Assembly (NCBI RefSeq): GCF_039596395.1
Contig: NZ_JBCNJT010000005.1
Location: forward strand, 62,001 to 126,000
DNA length: 64,000 nt
From: Fluviicola sp.
GTDB lineage: Bacteria > Bacteroidota > Bacteroidia > Flavobacteriales_D > Crocinitomicaceae
Direction of reading: 5' to 3'
The translations under genes were made by a program, and so were the position numbers. Positions 62,938 through 64,000 of the stretch are shown here, piece after piece. Under the pieces are notes generated by a model. That model was not told the origin of the DNA and ran no database searches. It saw only the letters and a program-made list of their open reading frames with translations. The first letter of the stretch is position 1. Each line of letters begins with the position of its first letter.

Positions 62938-63501
62938 ATGAAATGGATTGGAAACCGAATTAGTTATCTCGACGATCAAAACAAAACAACGTTCATCATC
63001 ACACCCGAACAAATCGGATTTGTAAAAGCACTCATGGGTGCCTGGTGTTTTATGTGGTTTGCGATCGGGGCAACCATTATCTGGTCACTTTTCACCTTCA
63101 AATTCACACAGCAGGAACAAGTGATCCTCGGGGTTTTCATGGTCTTCTGGCTTTACTACTTCATCCGTGTCGGAAGAACTTTTTTGTGGATCATGTATGG
63201 CCGTGAGTATATCAAGGTCGATAAAATCTCGTTAACGATCAAAACAAGTATCGGAACTTACGGCAAAGCTAAAGAATACTACCTGGAAAACATCAAAAAA
63301 GTGCGTGTTTCCGTTCCGAAGGAAAACTCTTTCCAGGCGGCATGGGAAAACTCTCCGTGGATACGCGGAGGTGAACGCATTGAGTTCGATTACCTCGGAA
63401 AAACGATCCGCTTCGGCAGAAAGCTGAATCAGCAGGATTCCAAACTCCTGTTCCAGCTCATGACCAAACGCATTGAAGACCAACTCAAGAAAAAGCGCTG
63501 A
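62938..63501 (+). CDS. Membrane protein with two helices and a PH-like domain
   Basis: This 187-residue protein has two membrane segments (about 33-55 and 62-80) followed by a soluble beta-rich domain (YIKVDKISLTIKTSIGTYGKAKEYYLE), a layout like bacterial PH-domain (YdbT/DUF304-type) membrane proteins. The exact family is unsure. Its stop abuts the convergent TerB-like stop with no gap. Confidence 0.7.
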   Translation: MKWIGNRISYLDDQNKTTFIITPEQIGFVKALMGAWCFMWFAIGATIIWSLFTFKFTQQEQVILGVFMVFWLYYFIRVGRTFLWIMYGREYIKVDKISLTIKTSIGTYGKAKEYYLENIKKVRVSVPKENSFQAAWENSPWIRGGERIEFDYLGKTIRFGRKLNQQDSKLLFQLMTKRIEDQLKKKR

Positions 63502-63924
63502 TTAAATCACAATTCGCAACACTTCTTCGCGGTCCATTCCTTTTCGTAAATGCTCCAGGATAATCGGGAATTTTTCATCGATGCGTTCCGGGGTAAAACC
63601 TAATTCAACGCCCAATCTTCTGACCAGTTTGGTCTCATTGTTATCCATATTCCCGTCAATTCCCAAAAGCTGGATCAACTGAATAAAACGCTCGTAACGT
63701 TCTTCACGTGTAACCGGAGGAATAAACGGATAATCATCCGGATTTTCGCAAATCTCAGTAACCTGTTCTTCAGTCAAAGAAAGTTTCGTTGCGATCTTTT
63801 TCAATAGCTGGTTCTCAGCAAAACTGACGTTTCCGTCTATGCGTGCCAGCATGATCAGGTTTCTGAAATGTCCTTTTTGACGTGCCTGTTCTCCTGAATC
63901 GAAAATATGCGAAAATGAGCTCAT
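63502..63924 (-). CDS. TerB-like tellurite-resistance family protein
   Basis: This 140-residue all-helical protein has two acidic repeats, ARIDGNVSFAENQLLKKIATKL and LGIDGNMDNNETKLVRRLGVEL, matching the TerB metal-site pattern. TerB-like proteins are stress-linked and often membrane-associated. Here it stands without other ter genes, so tellurite resistance should not be assumed. Confidence 0.83.
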   Translation of the reverse strand: MSSFSHIFDSGEQARQKGHFRNLIMLARIDGNVSFAENQLLKKIATKLSLTEEQVTEICENPDDYPFIPPVTREERYERFIQLIQLLGIDGNMDNNETKLVRRLGVELGFTPERIDEKFPIILEHLRKGMDREEVLRIVI

Positions 63925-63968
63925 GGTAGTGTTTTTTATAGTGTAAAAATGTTTAATAGTTTAATAAG

Positions 63969-64000
63969 TTCCAAATGTTCCAAATGTTCCAAATGTTCCA
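63969..64000. repeat. Nine-base tandem repeat at the window edge
   Basis: TTCCAAATG occurs three times in perfect tandem (63969-63995) and continues with TTCCA to the last base, so its true length is unknown. It lies upstream of the TerB-like gene. Confidence 0.85.

Noticed and set aside
63502-63924. Tellurite-resistance operon
   Set aside because: Only a TerB-like gene is present; terA, terC, terD and terZ are absent in the window.

Overview
The window looks like chromosomal DNA of a Bacteroidota bacterium, most likely Flavobacteriales and possibly near Fluviicola/Crocinitomicaceae; the genus is a guess. The grounds are at least seven secreted proteins with type IX secretion (T9SS) C-terminal sorting domains (six type A, one type B), a bifunctional phosphoglucose/phosphomannose isomerase, very few Shine-Dalgarno sequences, -7 boxes of the TAnnTTTG kind, and moderate GC. 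No rRNA, tRNA or CRISPR array was seen.

Layout. 1-17 kb is core and housekeeping: the end of a thiolase gene, an AI-2E-family permease, a WG-repeat protein, an overlapping operon Fur-STAS-purA-OstA-like, a Rel/SpoT enzyme, small lipoproteins, fumarylacetoacetase, an SGNH hydrolase, a dienelactone hydrolase, a DUF4407 protein, an Asp/Asn hydroxylase-like protein with a HEAGH protein, and methylglyoxal synthase with the sugar-phosphate isomerase. 18.4-41.4 kb is a beta-glucan utilisation region: a GH2/GH5-like TIM-barrel enzyme, two outer-membrane barrels, two sugar-binding-type surface proteins, a T9SS lectin, three GH16 endoglucanase genes, a small T9SS protein, an NrtR-like regulator, a GH3 beta-glucosidase, a BadF-type sugar kinase, and zwf-pgl-edd-eda-gap (the Entner-Doudoroff route). 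A 17-bp palindrome, ATTGTA-N5-TACAAT, recurs at three promoters here, suggesting a common regulator.

41.4-51.9 kb is an accessory island. It opens with a REP-associated tyrosine transposase flanked by GTAG/GTGG palindromes. Next come an AT-rich membrane protein gene and a DndB-like DGQHR gene, converging on a five-gene overlapping operon dndC-dndD-dndE-(GHKL/MORC-like ATPase)-(GIY-YIG nuclease). This reads as a DNA phosphorothioation system whose usual restriction genes are replaced by an ATPase/nuclease pair. Base composition changes at the dndE/ATPase junction, so the effector half may have been exchanged. The island ends with two unknown small genes and a relic of a GxxExxY gene between inverted CACATAG-type repeats. 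This is the best candidate for a little-described system.

51.9-64 kb holds glyA, an NlpC/P60 hydrolase, a DinB-family protein, a large T9SS type B protein, two T9SS type A proteins (one Omp28-like with a WCxWC motif), a small membrane protein and a TerB-like protein. Start codons were moved from the longest open frame to an internal ATG where the longer version needed a TTG and an implausible N-terminus; such cases are stated per gene.
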